Below, piece by piece: positions 1 through 8,008 of a stretch of 64,000 nucleotides of DNA. A program made the position numbers and the translations under genes. Numbering within the stretch: position 1 is the first letter of the stretch; each line of letters starts with the position of its first letter. Where the stretch lies: positions 1 to 64,000 of the forward strand of contig JAYFNB010000005.1 of assembly GCA_034933685.1 (NCBI GenBank). Reading direction: 5' to 3'. The notes below the pieces were generated by a model, which made no database searches, had not been told where the DNA came from, and was given only the letters and a program-made list of their open reading frames with translations. Origin of the DNA: UBA8514 sp034933685 (GTDB lineage: Bacteria; Bacillota; Clostridia; Lachnospirales; Anaerotignaceae).

Positions 1-42
1 CTCAATCGCTTGTGCAACTTCTTTCAAAGTGACACTCGATAT

Positions 43-70
43 ATTATACAGACTTTTCAGAAAATGTCAA
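43..70 (-). promoter_or_regulatory. Sigma-A promoter P2 reading out of the window
   Basis: On the minus strand a perfect TTGACA (65-70) is followed after 16 bp by a perfect TATAAT (43-48). Transcription runs left, so the gene it serves lies beyond the window edge. The sequence just after the -10, CG-AGTGTCACTTTGAAAG, resembles a clostridial rRNA boxA-like leader, but this is only a suggestion. It closely resembles the second promoter 115 bp upstream. Confidence 0.7.
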
Positions 71-157
71 TACCTTTTTCAAAAAGTTTTAAAACATTTA
101 AATCTCCATTTTCACTCTGTACCTGCGCCATCGCCTTTTGCAGTGACACGAATATTT

Positions 158-185
158 ATTATACACGCTTTTAAATAAAAGTCAA
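158..185 (-). promoter_or_regulatory. Sigma-A promoter P1, tandem copy upstream of P2
   Basis: The minus strand shows TTGACT (180-185), a 16-bp spacer and TATAAT (158-163), followed by an AT stretch and CGTGTCACT. The -35, the spacer length, the -10 and the GTGTCACT start region are shared with P2, so the two look like tandem duplicated promoters. Tandem strong promoters of this sort usually serve rRNA, tRNA or other highly expressed operons; the target is outside the window. Confidence 0.65.
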
Positions 186-204
186 TATGTTTTTGAAATT
201 TTAT

Positions 205-231
205 TAAAAAGCCTGCCAAAGTGGCAGGCTT
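205..231 (-). terminator. Intrinsic terminator after cstA
   Basis: A perfect 9-bp stem (AAGCCTGCC at 209-217 and GGCAGGCTT at 223-231) with a 5-nt loop. On the minus strand it is followed by a short T-run (TTTTTAAT). It lies just after the cstA stop codon. Confidence 0.9.
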
Positions 232-248
232 AGATTAATTTAGAAAGT

Positions 249-1946
249 TTATGCGGCTTTGCTTTCCTCCGCTGGTTTCTTTGTTCTAAGTGTTTTTACA
301 CCTTCTAATGTAAGGTTTATTGCAAGTACCACCAGCAAAATAATAAAAAATATCTGCAATCCTTCTTTTGACATTGCCCCCGTTCCAGCAGAAAGTGCAC
401 TAACATTTTTAACAAATGTAATTACAAGTGCACACAATGTAGCCGCAAGCATAAATACCATTGGGAATATAAACATCTTGTTGTTTTTGCCAACATTGCC
501 AAGCCATGCAGCAACGGCTAATAGCGCAAGTGCTGCAAGAAGTTGATTTGCAGAACCAAATAGCGGCCAAATCTTAGCATACCCACCTGCTGCCATAAGT
601 CCACCTATGGCAACGGTCACAAATGTAGCAAAGTAAGCATTAGCACAAAGTTTCTTATATCCTGTAAGCTTAGAAGCATCCTCGCCCTCATCTACAAATA
701 ATTCCTGGAACATATATCTAGCAAGTCTAGTTGCCGTATCCAACGAAGTAAGACAGAAAGCCGAAACCGCAAGTATAATAATTGCATAAGTTACATCATA
801 AGCATTTGGAAATCCCATGTTGGAAACCATTGTGGCAATCCCCGTAGCAAAAACCTGTGTCGGTGTTCCAGATGGAAGTGCACCATCTTTATAAAGAATG
901 CCAACCGTAATAAGTGCTATAACCGCAAGTCCGCATTCAATAAGCATTCCGCCATAACCGATAAGCTTTGCATCACTTTCCTTATCAAGTTGCTTAGAAG
1001 TGGTTCCTGAACCAACTAAGCTATGAAAGCCAGAAATGGCACCACAAGCAACGGTAATAAATAACATAGGGAATAATTGACTGTTTCCGTTAATACCTGT
1101 AAATCCTGTAAATGCAGGCAGTTCAATATTAGGATGGCTGAATAATACACCAAGCACAGCTGCAATCATCATTCCATATAGTAGAAATGAGTTTAAATAA
1201 TCTCTGGGCTGAAGTAATATCCATACAGGGGTAACAGATGCAACAAATATATAGGCAAGCACAATCATAAGCCACATATTTCCACTTAAGTAGACAGGAA
1301 AATTAAGCCCTAAAATAATGCAAAGTATTATTCCTGCAACGCCAATTACCGTAGAAATACCAAGAGGTGTATTTTTGCGGTAAACAAATACACCAAATGC
1401 AATAGCCACTAAAATAAACAGCATAGAAATTGTAGCCGTAGAGCCATTGGCAGGAACAAGTGCACCCTCCGCATTGTATCCATTAAAAGTTCCAACAACA
1501 ATACTTGCAAAGGCTGCAACAACTAAAAGTAGCGTAAGGTAGGAGAAAATAAGGAAAAGCTTCTTAGCTTTTTTGCCCACATTTTCTTCAATAACAAAAC
1601 CAATAGATTTTCCTTTGTGCCTAATTGATGCAAATAATGATGAAAAGTCTTGAACGGCTCCAAAAAAGATGCCTCCAATAAGTATCCATAAAAGCACTGG
1701 AATCCAACCAAAAATTGCAGCCTGAATAGGTCCGTTAATTGGCCCTGCGCCAGCAATAGATGCAAAGTGATGGCCCATAAGTACAGGTGATTTTGCAGGT
1801 ACATAGTCAACTCCGTCTTCCTCCGTATGTGCAGGTGTAGGTCTGTTAGGTTCAATACCCCACTCTTTTGAAAGCCAACTTCCGTATGTAACATAGCCAA
1901 TAACAAGAACAATAATTCCAATTAAAAGTAATACTAATGAATTCAT
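249..1946 (-). CDS. cstA: CstA-family carbon starvation protein / pyruvate-peptide transporter
   Basis: A 565-residue polytopic membrane protein of the CstA/BtsT family. The family signature GHHFASIAGAGPINGPIQAA sits near residues 59-78, and the rest is a succession of about 15 hydrophobic segments with a polar C-terminal tail rich in Lys and Glu. Family members import peptides or act as pyruvate/H+ symporters. With ppdK and nifJ nearby, pyruvate is a plausible substrate here, but this is inference. The ATG has a GGGGG ribosome binding site. It follows the unknown gene 1968-2480 after 21 nt and is probably cotranscribed with it from the promoter at 2537-2565. A stem-loop terminator follows it. 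Confidence 0.93.
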   Translation of the reverse strand: MNSLVLLLIGIIVLVIGYVTYGSWLSKEWGIEPNRPTPAHTEEDGVDYVPAKSPVLMGHHFASIAGAGPINGPIQAAIFGWIPVLLWILIGGIFFGAVQDFSSLFASIRHKGKSIGFVIEENVGKKAKKLFLIFSYLTLLLVVAAFASIVVGTFNGYNAEGALVPANGSTATISMLFILVAIAFGVFVYRKNTPLGISTVIGVAGIILCIILGLNFPVYLSGNMWLMIVLAYIFVASVTPVWILLQPRDYLNSFLLYGMMIAAVLGVLFSHPNIELPAFTGFTGINGNSQLFPMLFITVACGAISGFHSLVGSGTTSKQLDKESDAKLIGYGGMLIECGLAVIALITVGILYKDGALPSGTPTQVFATGIATMVSNMGFPNAYDVTYAIIILAVSAFCLTSLDTATRLARYMFQELFVDEGEDASKLTGYKKLCANAYFATFVTVAIGGLMAAGGYAKIWPLFGSANQLLAALALLAVAAWLGNVGKNNKMFIFPMVFMLAATLCALVITFVKNVSALSAGTGAMSKEGLQIFFIILLVVLAINLTLEGVKTLRTKKPAEESKAA

Positions 1947-1967
1947 ACTTCTGCCCCCTTTTCAATT

Positions 1968-2480
1968 CTAAGCACTTTGCATAACTTTTTTCACTATTCC
2001 TTTTATCTCCCTCCCTCTTTTATTTGTTATAATTATATTTTTGCTTAAGTCAACTGCGGCAATTCTAAAATACATCCAACCGTGTAGTGAAAGCAAAAAC
2101 ATTTTATGACAATTAAAATTTTCAATTTCTTTTGTTGTAACTTCATCAATGTTCTCTGCAATATATATCATAGTTATGTAAGAATACATATGCTCATTGT
2201 GTGGCCTAATTTTCTTCAGGCCAATTTCAAGCACCTTGTCCCTCAACTTTTTAAATTCTTCTGCCGAAGAAACCTCTTTCGTAATAAAGTATGCATATTC
2301 ATTTGTTTCAACCGCCCAAAGCTTTGCGGATTGCACAAGCACATATTTTTCAGAGCGGGAATGAAATATCGCCTCTGCCGCAATTGGAATATTTTCTATT
2401 TCAATATTTTTCTTAATATCAAAGTATGTTTCATACGCTTCAAGCAACGAATTAATAAATTGATTTTTATCTTGAGACAT
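1968..2480 (-). CDS. Hypothetical protein, first gene of the cstA operon
   Basis: A 170-residue soluble protein I do not recognise. It has no signal peptide or membrane segment. It begins with a charged helix (residues 1-25) and has mixed alpha/beta character, with a hydrophobic stretch near residues 100-115. I chose the second of two close ATGs (2480), because AAGGAG is 8 nt upstream of it and only 2 nt from the first. It sits 21 nt upstream of cstA on the same strand behind the GntR-type operator, so a role linked to CstA (regulation or trafficking) is the natural guess. No catalytic motif is visible. Confidence 0.75.
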   Translation of the reverse strand: MSQDKNQFINSLLEAYETYFDIKKNIEIENIPIAAEAIFHSRSEKYVLVQSAKLWAVETNEYAYFITKEVSSAEEFKKLRDKVLEIGLKKIRPHNEHMYSYITMIYIAENIDEVTTKEIENFNCHKMFLLSLHGWMYFRIAAVDLSKNIIITNKRGREIKGIVKKVMQSA

Positions 2481-2486
2481 AGGCAT

Positions 2487-2834
2487 TGCTCCTTTTTAAG
2501 TGAATATTGTGTGATATTTGCTTTTGGTCTGACCATATTATATCACTTTCGCTTATATTTGTTAATATTATTGAATAATCATATATTTTTTTATGAATAT
2601 TGCATAACTCCCTTTTGAATTTTAGTTGGATATTTAAATTCTTATTTTACATCCGTTTAATTATAACCATAAAATAGATTTAAATATGGATAATTTTTAC
2701 ATTTATAGCATGTTGCTGGGTTTTAAAATAGGGACATAGCCATAATCCCTATCCCTATTTTTAAAACCTATGCTTTTTTGTAATAGAATATACGACATTT
2801 TCATAAACTGTAATTTAAAGCCATGTCCATACTG
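2487..2834. other. 348-bp intergenic region with a long hairpin
   Basis: No gene is visible here. It holds the cstA-operon promoter (2525-2565), an AT-rich stretch, and an inverted repeat whose 16-bp arms GGTTTTAAAATAGGGA (2719-2734) and TCCCTATTTTTAAAACC (2752-2768) differ by one extra T. The hairpin lies about 65 bp beyond the stop of the UppS-like gene and could end its transcript, but lacks a clear T-run on that strand. Confidence 0.6.
2525..2565 (-). promoter_or_regulatory. cstA operon promoter with GntR/FadR-type operator
   Basis: Minus strand: TTAACA (2560-2565), a 17-bp spacer, then TATAAT (2537-2542). One base downstream of the -10 is TGGTCAGACCA (2525-2535), a palindrome with TGGTC/GACCA arms and a 1-nt centre. 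This matches the TGGTnnnACCA core used by FadR-subfamily GntR repressors such as PdhR and LldR. Binding there would cover the transcription start and block the promoter. No GntR gene is in the window. Confidence 0.7.
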
Positions 2835-3434
2835 TCACCCTCCTAATGTAACATCTTGCGTCTGATACCAATCTAGCGCATCTTTAAGCTGTTCCTCTTG
2901 AAAATCCGGCCATAAATCTTTAATAATGTAAATATCCGAATATACTGACTGAATTGGCAAAAACCCTGATAATCTGCACATGCCACCCCAACGTATAATC
3001 ATATCTATCCTTGAAATATCCTTAGAACGAAAACCGTTTTGTAAATCCCACATCCATCCGTAGTTTACAAGGAAATTCACCTTAATTTTCCCTTTTTCCT
3101 CTGAACGATGGGTATATGGCAGCAACTCCGCAGGAAAACAAGCAGATTTTGTGTCTCCTATAACCAATAACGAAACACCTTCATTTTCTATCATTTTAAC
3201 AGCGTCTACACATGCCTTGCTGAAGGCTATAAGCTGTTCCTTAGGGCGTTTACAGTTGTCAACAGTAAAACCATAATAGGTAATTTCCTCAATTCCACAC
3301 CGCCTTGCCTCTCTTAAAAGCCTAAGCCCTGGTAAAAGTCCGTAGTCATAACCTTCTTCTTTTTTCATACCATTTGCTTTTGCCCATCTTCGGTTGCCAT
3401 CTGGTATAATTCCTACATGCCTCGGTATTCTCAT
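2835..3434 (-). CDS. Divergent, shortened undecaprenyl diphosphate synthase paralogue
   Basis: A 199-residue cis-prenyltransferase-family protein. The N-terminus has the substrate P-loop HVGIIPDGNRRWA (with the essential Asp and Asn), FTVDNCKRP in place of FSSENWNRP, and the C-terminal IPP-binding block with both Arg and Ser (RWGGMCRLSGFLPIQS), then YSDIYIIKDLWPDF. Compared with the usual 230-250 residues, about 28 residues are missing between NYG and the RWGG block. The conserved FGH histidine is replaced by a YDYG stretch and the Trp of ENW by Cys. It stands alone, not beside frr or cdsA, so it is probably a second, specialised copy. The ATG at 3434 is preferred over GTG 3443 because GGGG lies 8 nt upstream. 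Confidence 0.82.
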   Translation of the reverse strand: MRIPRHVGIIPDGNRRWAKANGMKKEEGYDYGLLPGLRLLREARRCGIEEITYYGFTVDNCKRPKEQLIAFSKACVDAVKMIENEGVSLLVIGDTKSACFPAELLPYTHRSEEKGKIKVNFLVNYGWMWDLQNGFRSKDISRIDMIIRWGGMCRLSGFLPIQSVYSDIYIIKDLWPDFQEEQLKDALDWYQTQDVTLGG

Positions 3435-3490
3435 TAACGTCACCCCTTTTTCTGTTTAAATCATTGCCGTTTTCACTTTGGTCTATACAA

Positions 3491-3524
3491 AAAAATACGG
3501 CAAACCTAATGGCTCGCCGTACAA
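3491..3524 (-). terminator. Terminator after fprA
   Basis: TACGGC (3496-3501) and GCCGTA (3516-3521) form the stem. On the minus strand a run of seven Ts follows directly, 30 bp past the fprA stop. Confidence 0.8.
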
Positions 3525-3555
3525 TATTTCCAACATTTTAGTTTAAAATATAAAT

Positions 3556-4734
3556 CTATAAATTCTGGGTAAAAGTCATTGCTAATTTCTCAATCTCCTT
3601 AAAATCTTCTTCTCTTGGATTCATAAGAAATTTGTAACTTTCAAATGCTTTTTTTAACCCCATGGCAACACATCTGTCTTCAAGCATTTTGCAGGCTTCT
3701 CCGCTCCACCCATAAGAGCCGAATATTCCAAATACTTTTCCTTTATTTGCAACGCAGTCAATACCCGATAATAAATCCCAAACAGGCTTAAGTGCATCAT
3801 GGTTAATTGTAGGTGACCCCAAGAGTATACCAGTAGCATTTTCAAATTCTTCAGTAATAATTTTATCATCACAATTAATTAAGTCATACGCCTCTGCCTT
3901 AATACCCAACTTTCTGAAATTATCAACAAAGGCATTTGCGGCACTTCTGGTGTAGCCATATGCCGAAACATAAAATACCGCCACATTTTTTTCATTAATT
4001 TTAGGCGTTGACCATTCCTTGTAAAGCTCCATCGCCTTCTTGTATCGGTTTTTAAGTATTGGACCATGAGAACAGCATACAATATCAAAATCCAGTCCCT
4101 CAAGCTTTTCTAACCCAGCTAATACAAACTTTTTGAATGGACTGAATATCTTATCAAAATAGTATTCAAAAGCTTCTTCGTAGTAATTTGGATATGTTAT
4201 TTCGTCATCTGTAATAAGTGGTTCACAATAGTGTGCACCCAAAAAGTCGCAAGTAAACACTGTTTTTCTTGAAGGTAAATAAGTAAACATAGAATCCGGC
4301 CAGTGAAGGTTTGGTGCAGTTATAAATTCAAAAACCAGACCGTTTCCAATGTCCAAAGTGTCCCCAGTTTTCACCGTTCTGCTTTTAAAATCTATATTGC
4401 ATACGTTTCCAACATTTTTTATTGCTGCTGCCGTTCCTATAATTTCAACTTCTGGGTTAGCTTCAATAATGGCAGCAACACCACCGCTGTGGTCTGGCTC
4501 AGTGTGGTTAAAAATAATGTAATCAATGCTTTTAAGTGGTACTATTTCTTCAATCTTATCAACCATTTGTCCAAAATACTTGGTATTTACCGCCTCAATA
4601 AGTGCGGTCTTCTCTCCTCTAACTAAGTATGCATTGTAAGTAGTTCCGTACTCTGTTCGCATAATTATATCAAAAACCCTTAAATTAGGGTTTATAGCAC
4701 CCACATAAAAAACGTCTTCCTTTAGCTTAAGCAT
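3556..4734 (-). CDS. fprA: A-type flavoprotein (flavodiiron oxygen/NO reductase)
   Basis: A 392-residue flavodiiron protein that reduces O2 to water (or NO to N2O) with electrons from rubredoxin or similar carriers in the cytoplasm of anaerobes. Residues 1-245 form the metallo-beta-lactamase-like diiron domain with ligands H77, E79, D81 and H82 in NHTEPDH, a His in LHWPDS, an Asp in TCDFLGAH and a His in CCSHGP. Residues 250-392 form the flavodoxin domain, starting FYVSAYGYTRSAANAF, for FMN. There is no fused rubredoxin domain. AGGAG lies 10 nt before the ATG. It is monocistronic, with its own terminator. Confidence 0.95.
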   Translation of the reverse strand: MLKLKEDVFYVGAINPNLRVFDIIMRTEYGTTYNAYLVRGEKTALIEAVNTKYFGQMVDKIEEIVPLKSIDYIIFNHTEPDHSGGVAAIIEANPEVEIIGTAAAIKNVGNVCNIDFKSRTVKTGDTLDIGNGLVFEFITAPNLHWPDSMFTYLPSRKTVFTCDFLGAHYCEPLITDDEITYPNYYEEAFEYYFDKIFSPFKKFVLAGLEKLEGLDFDIVCCSHGPILKNRYKKAMELYKEWSTPKINEKNVAVFYVSAYGYTRSAANAFVDNFRKLGIKAEAYDLINCDDKIITEEFENATGILLGSPTINHDALKPVWDLLSGIDCVANKGKVFGIFGSYGWSGEACKMLEDRCVAMGLKKAFESYKFLMNPREEDFKEIEKLAMTFTQNL

Positions 4735-4902
4735 TATAATTCACTCCTTAAAATTTAGAAACCTTTAGGGGATATTTCCTAATAGTTTTATGCTAAATTT
4801 GTATCCGATTTGAGGTTGATATCACCTTCAGCATCAATTCTATTTTTACCAGCTTAATCATTAACTAAACAAGAATGTACTCGTATATTTCTAATTTGCA
4901 CA

Positions 4903-4946
4903 AAAAGCTCCACATCAATTACTTTGTAATCAACGTGGAACTTTAT
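4903..4946 (-). terminator. Terminator after ppdK
   Basis: A long imperfect stem, AAGCTCCACATCAATTAC with GTAATCAACGTGGAACTT and a TTT loop (4905-4943), ends on the minus strand in GCTTTTTG. It lies directly after the ppdK stop. Confidence 0.85.
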
Positions 4947-4960
4947 AATTATACTTTTAT

Positions 4961-7591
4961 TTATTTCTGTGGAAAATTAATTTCTGCCTGTGCTGCCGCA
5001 AGCCTTGCAATAGGTAAACGGAAAGGTGAGCATGATACATAATCCAAACCAATCATATGGCAAAATTCAATTGATGTTGGGTCACCGCCGTGTTCACCAC
5101 AAATACCAAGGTGAAGGTCAGGTCTTTGTGCCCTACCCTTTGCAACTGCCATCTTCATTAACTCACCAACTCCACTTCTGTCCAAATGAGCAGTTGGGTC
5201 TCCTTCGTAAATCTTTTTGTCTATGTAATCAGACAAAATTTTCCCAGCATCATCACGTGATAACCCATAAGTCATCTGGGTTAAGTCGTTGGTTCCAAAA
5301 GAGAAGAACTCAGCTTCCTTTGCAACTTCGTCTGCTGTAAGGCAGGCACGTGGAATTTCAATCATAGTGCCAACCAAATATTTAAGCTCAATTCCGCTTT
5401 CAGCGATAATTTTGTCAGCAGTTTCAACCACTAGGGTTCTTACATATTTAAGTTCTTTTACATCACCAATAAGTGGAATCATAATTTCAGGTAAAAGGTT
5501 GAAGCCTTTTTCCTTTTTAACCTTTATGGCGGCATCAATTATTGCCCTTGCCTGCATAACTGCAATTTCAGGATATGTTACAGATAAACGGCAGCCACGG
5601 TGTCCCATCATAGGGTTAAGCTCATGTAATCCTTTTGCTTTAATTTTAAGCTCCTCAACTGTCTTGCCCATTTCTTTAGCTATAACTTCAAATTCCTCGT
5701 CAGTGTTAGGCAAAAACTCGTGAAGAGGTGGATCTAAAAGTCGAATTGTAACAGGCCTGTCGCCCATTGCTTCATAAATACCAACAAAGTCCTCTTCTTG
5801 GAATGGACGGATAGCTTCAAGTGCCGCAACTCTTTCTTCCACGTTATCTGAAAGAATCATAATACGGAATTTAAGTATTCTATTTCCATCAAAAAACATA
5901 TGCTCAGTACGTGTAAGGCCAATGCCCTCTGCACCAAAATTAACAGCATTTATTGCATCTTTTGGTGTATCCGCATTTGTTCTTATTTTAAGGCGTCTTT
6001 TCGCGTCTGCCCAAGACATAAAAGTAGCAAAGTCGCCGCTTATTTCAGGGTCAACAGTAGGTATATCTTCTCCGTAAATGTTTCCTGTTGTTCCGTCAAG
6101 AGAGATATAATCTCCTTCTTTAAATGTTTTTCTTCCAAGGCTAAAAGTTTTTTCTGCCTCGTTCATTTTAATTTCTTCACAGCCGGATACACAGCAACGA
6201 CCCATACCACGGGCAACAACTGCCGCATGGCTTGTCATTCCACCACGAACTGTAAGTATTCCCTGTGCTGCTGCCATTCCTTCAATATCCTCTGGTGAAG
6301 TTTCAAGACGAACAAGTACAACCCTTTCTCCTCTTTTGGCAGCTTCTGTTGCATCCTCTGCATTAAAGTATACCTTGCCTGCACCAGCACCTGGTGAAGC
6401 TGGAAGCCCTTTTCCAATTGGCGTAGCAGCTTTAAGTGCATTTTGGTCAAAGGCAGGATGCAAAATCTGGTCTAACTGTTTTGGGTCAACCTTAAGTAAA
6501 GCCTCTTCTTCTGTAATAAGACCTTCTCTCACCATGTCAACAGCAATTTTCAATGCCGCATTTGCAGTTCTTTTTCCATTGCGTGTCTGCAAAAAGTAAA
6601 GTTTTCCGTTTTCAATAGTAAACTCCATATCCTGCATATCTTTGTAATGTTGCTCTAATTTATGTGCTATTTCAGTAAATTCTTTATAAACATGTGTCAT
6701 ATCTTTTTCAAGTGTAGCAATAGGCTTAGGCGTACGCACGCCGGCAACAACGTCCTCACCCTGTGCATTAATAAGATACTCACCATACATAGCATTTTCG
6801 CCGTTTGCGGCATTTCTTGTAAATGCAACGCCAGTGCCGCTGGTATCACCCATGTTGCCAAATACCATCATCTGCACATTTACTGCCGTTCCCCAGCTAT
6901 ATGGAATATCATTCATTCTTCTGTAAACAAAAGCACGTGGATTGTCCCATGAATTGAAAACCGCCTTAACCGCTTCAAATAACTGTTCCTTAGGGTCTTG
7001 AGGAAATTCTTTGCCTTGGTCTTTAAAATAAATAACTTTAAATTCTTGAGCAACTGCTTTTAAATCTTCAGCAGATAACTCGGTATCGTATTTAACGCCC
7101 TTTTTTTCTTTGTATTCATCCAAGTGCCTTTCGAATTTAGATTTGGAAACGCCAATAACAACATCAGCAAACATCATAATAAATCTTCTATAACTGTCAT
7201 ATGCAAATCTTGCATTGTTTGTAGCTTCTGCAAGTCCTTCAACAGAAACATCATTTAAACCCAAATTTAATACCGTATCCATCATTCCAGGCATAGACGC
7301 CCTTGCTCCAGAACGAACCGATACTAAAAGGGGATTAGAATTATTACCAAGCCTTTTGCCAGCAATATTTTCAAGCTTAGCAATTGCAGCTTCAATCTGC
7401 TCCATCATTTCACCGGATAATTTCTTGCCACACTCGTTATACTCTGTACAAGCTTCAGTGGAAACAGTGAAGCCTTGTGGAATAGGAAGACCCATATTGG
7501 TCATTTCCGCAAGGTTGGCACCTTTGCCACCAAGAAGATTTTTCATACTGGCATTACCTTCACTGAACATATAAACATATTTTTTGCTCAT
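4961..7591 (-). CDS. ppdK: Pyruvate, phosphate dikinase
   Basis: An 876-residue enzyme interconverting pyruvate + ATP + Pi and phosphoenolpyruvate + AMP + PPi. The order is ATP-grasp nucleotide domain (1-350, starting KYVYMFSEGNASMKNLLGGK), the swivelling phosphohistidine domain with catalytic His in GGMTSHAAVVARG (about 456), and the PEP/pyruvate barrel ending in the conserved Cys of GICGEHGGDP. Length matches the clostridial family (about 875). GGAGG is 8 nt before the ATG. It is monocistronic. With nifJ and pfkA in the same region it fits PPi-linked glycolysis/gluconeogenesis at the PEP-pyruvate node. Confidence 0.98.
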   Translation of the reverse strand: MSKKYVYMFSEGNASMKNLLGGKGANLAEMTNMGLPIPQGFTVSTEACTEYNECGKKLSGEMMEQIEAAIAKLENIAGKRLGNNSNPLLVSVRSGARASMPGMMDTVLNLGLNDVSVEGLAEATNNARFAYDSYRRFIMMFADVVIGVSKSKFERHLDEYKEKKGVKYDTELSAEDLKAVAQEFKVIYFKDQGKEFPQDPKEQLFEAVKAVFNSWDNPRAFVYRRMNDIPYSWGTAVNVQMMVFGNMGDTSGTGVAFTRNAANGENAMYGEYLINAQGEDVVAGVRTPKPIATLEKDMTHVYKEFTEIAHKLEQHYKDMQDMEFTIENGKLYFLQTRNGKRTANAALKIAVDMVREGLITEEEALLKVDPKQLDQILHPAFDQNALKAATPIGKGLPASPGAGAGKVYFNAEDATEAAKRGERVVLVRLETSPEDIEGMAAAQGILTVRGGMTSHAAVVARGMGRCCVSGCEEIKMNEAEKTFSLGRKTFKEGDYISLDGTTGNIYGEDIPTVDPEISGDFATFMSWADAKRRLKIRTNADTPKDAINAVNFGAEGIGLTRTEHMFFDGNRILKFRIMILSDNVEERVAALEAIRPFQEEDFVGIYEAMGDRPVTIRLLDPPLHEFLPNTDEEFEVIAKEMGKTVEELKIKAKGLHELNPMMGHRGCRLSVTYPEIAVMQARAIIDAAIKVKKEKGFNLLPEIMIPLIGDVKELKYVRTLVVETADKIIAESGIELKYLVGTMIEIPRACLTADEVAKEAEFFSFGTNDLTQMTYGLSRDDAGKILSDYIDKKIYEGDPTAHLDRSGVGELMKMAVAKGRAQRPDLHLGICGEHGGDPTSIEFCHMIGLDYVSCSPFRLPIARLAAAQAEINFPQK

Positions 7592-7683
7592 ATCTTATCC
7601 CTCCAAATCAATTTAACGCAGAATGAGTAGGCAATAATTAGTACAAACCATTGTTTTGTAAAAACCCAAAACTGCTTTGCTAA

Positions 7684-7712
7684 ATTATAACATTAAATCT
7701 AAACAGTAACAA
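7684..7712 (-). promoter_or_regulatory. Promoter of ppdK
   Basis: Minus strand: TTGTTA (7707-7712), a 17-bp spacer, TATAAT (7684-7689), about 90 bp upstream of the ppdK ATG. Confidence 0.7.
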
Positions 7713-7954
7713 TTATACGAATGACTAAATTAATTAAATTTTATGTACAACTTGCACAACTTTAGTTATTATTATCGTTTTATTGCCGACCATACCACTA
7801 TTCTCGCCTAAATTATATACACATTTAACATAAGAAATTATATTTTTACTCCTGATTTTTTGGGTAGTTTTTTTGCTACTATACAAAAATAGTTATTTTT
7901 AGACTCATTCTCTCATAAAATACGTTTTATTTTACCTGTAAAGTCTAGTATAAT

Positions 7955-7994
7955 TAAAAAAATAAGCAACCCATATTTAAAGTATGGGCGCTTA
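7955..7994 (-). terminator. Terminator after glyQS
   Basis: TAAGC (7963-7967) plus CCCATA pair with TATGGG plus GCTTA (to 7994), and on the minus strand the stem is followed by ATTTTTTTAATT. Confidence 0.85.
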
Positions 7995-8008
7995 CCTTTT
8001 TGTTTTAA

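Larger units (their letters stand above)
7592..8008. other. 417-bp intergenic region between ppdK and glyQS
   Basis: Very AT-rich. It holds the ppdK promoter (7684-7712) and the glyQS terminator (7963-7994). The remainder (about 7715-7960) shows no gene, tRNA or riboswitch that I can support. Confidence 0.6.

Noticed and set aside
57..131. 24-codon ORF between the two left-edge promoters (minus strand)
   Set aside because: Its AAGGCG lies too close to the ATG to be a normal ribosome binding site, and the ORF overlaps the P2 promoter; likely chance.
2106..2618. 170-codon plus-strand ORF
   Set aside because: Antisense to the well-supported gene 1968-2480; composition (Phe/Cys/Ile rich) is that of an antisense shadow, with no ribosome binding site.
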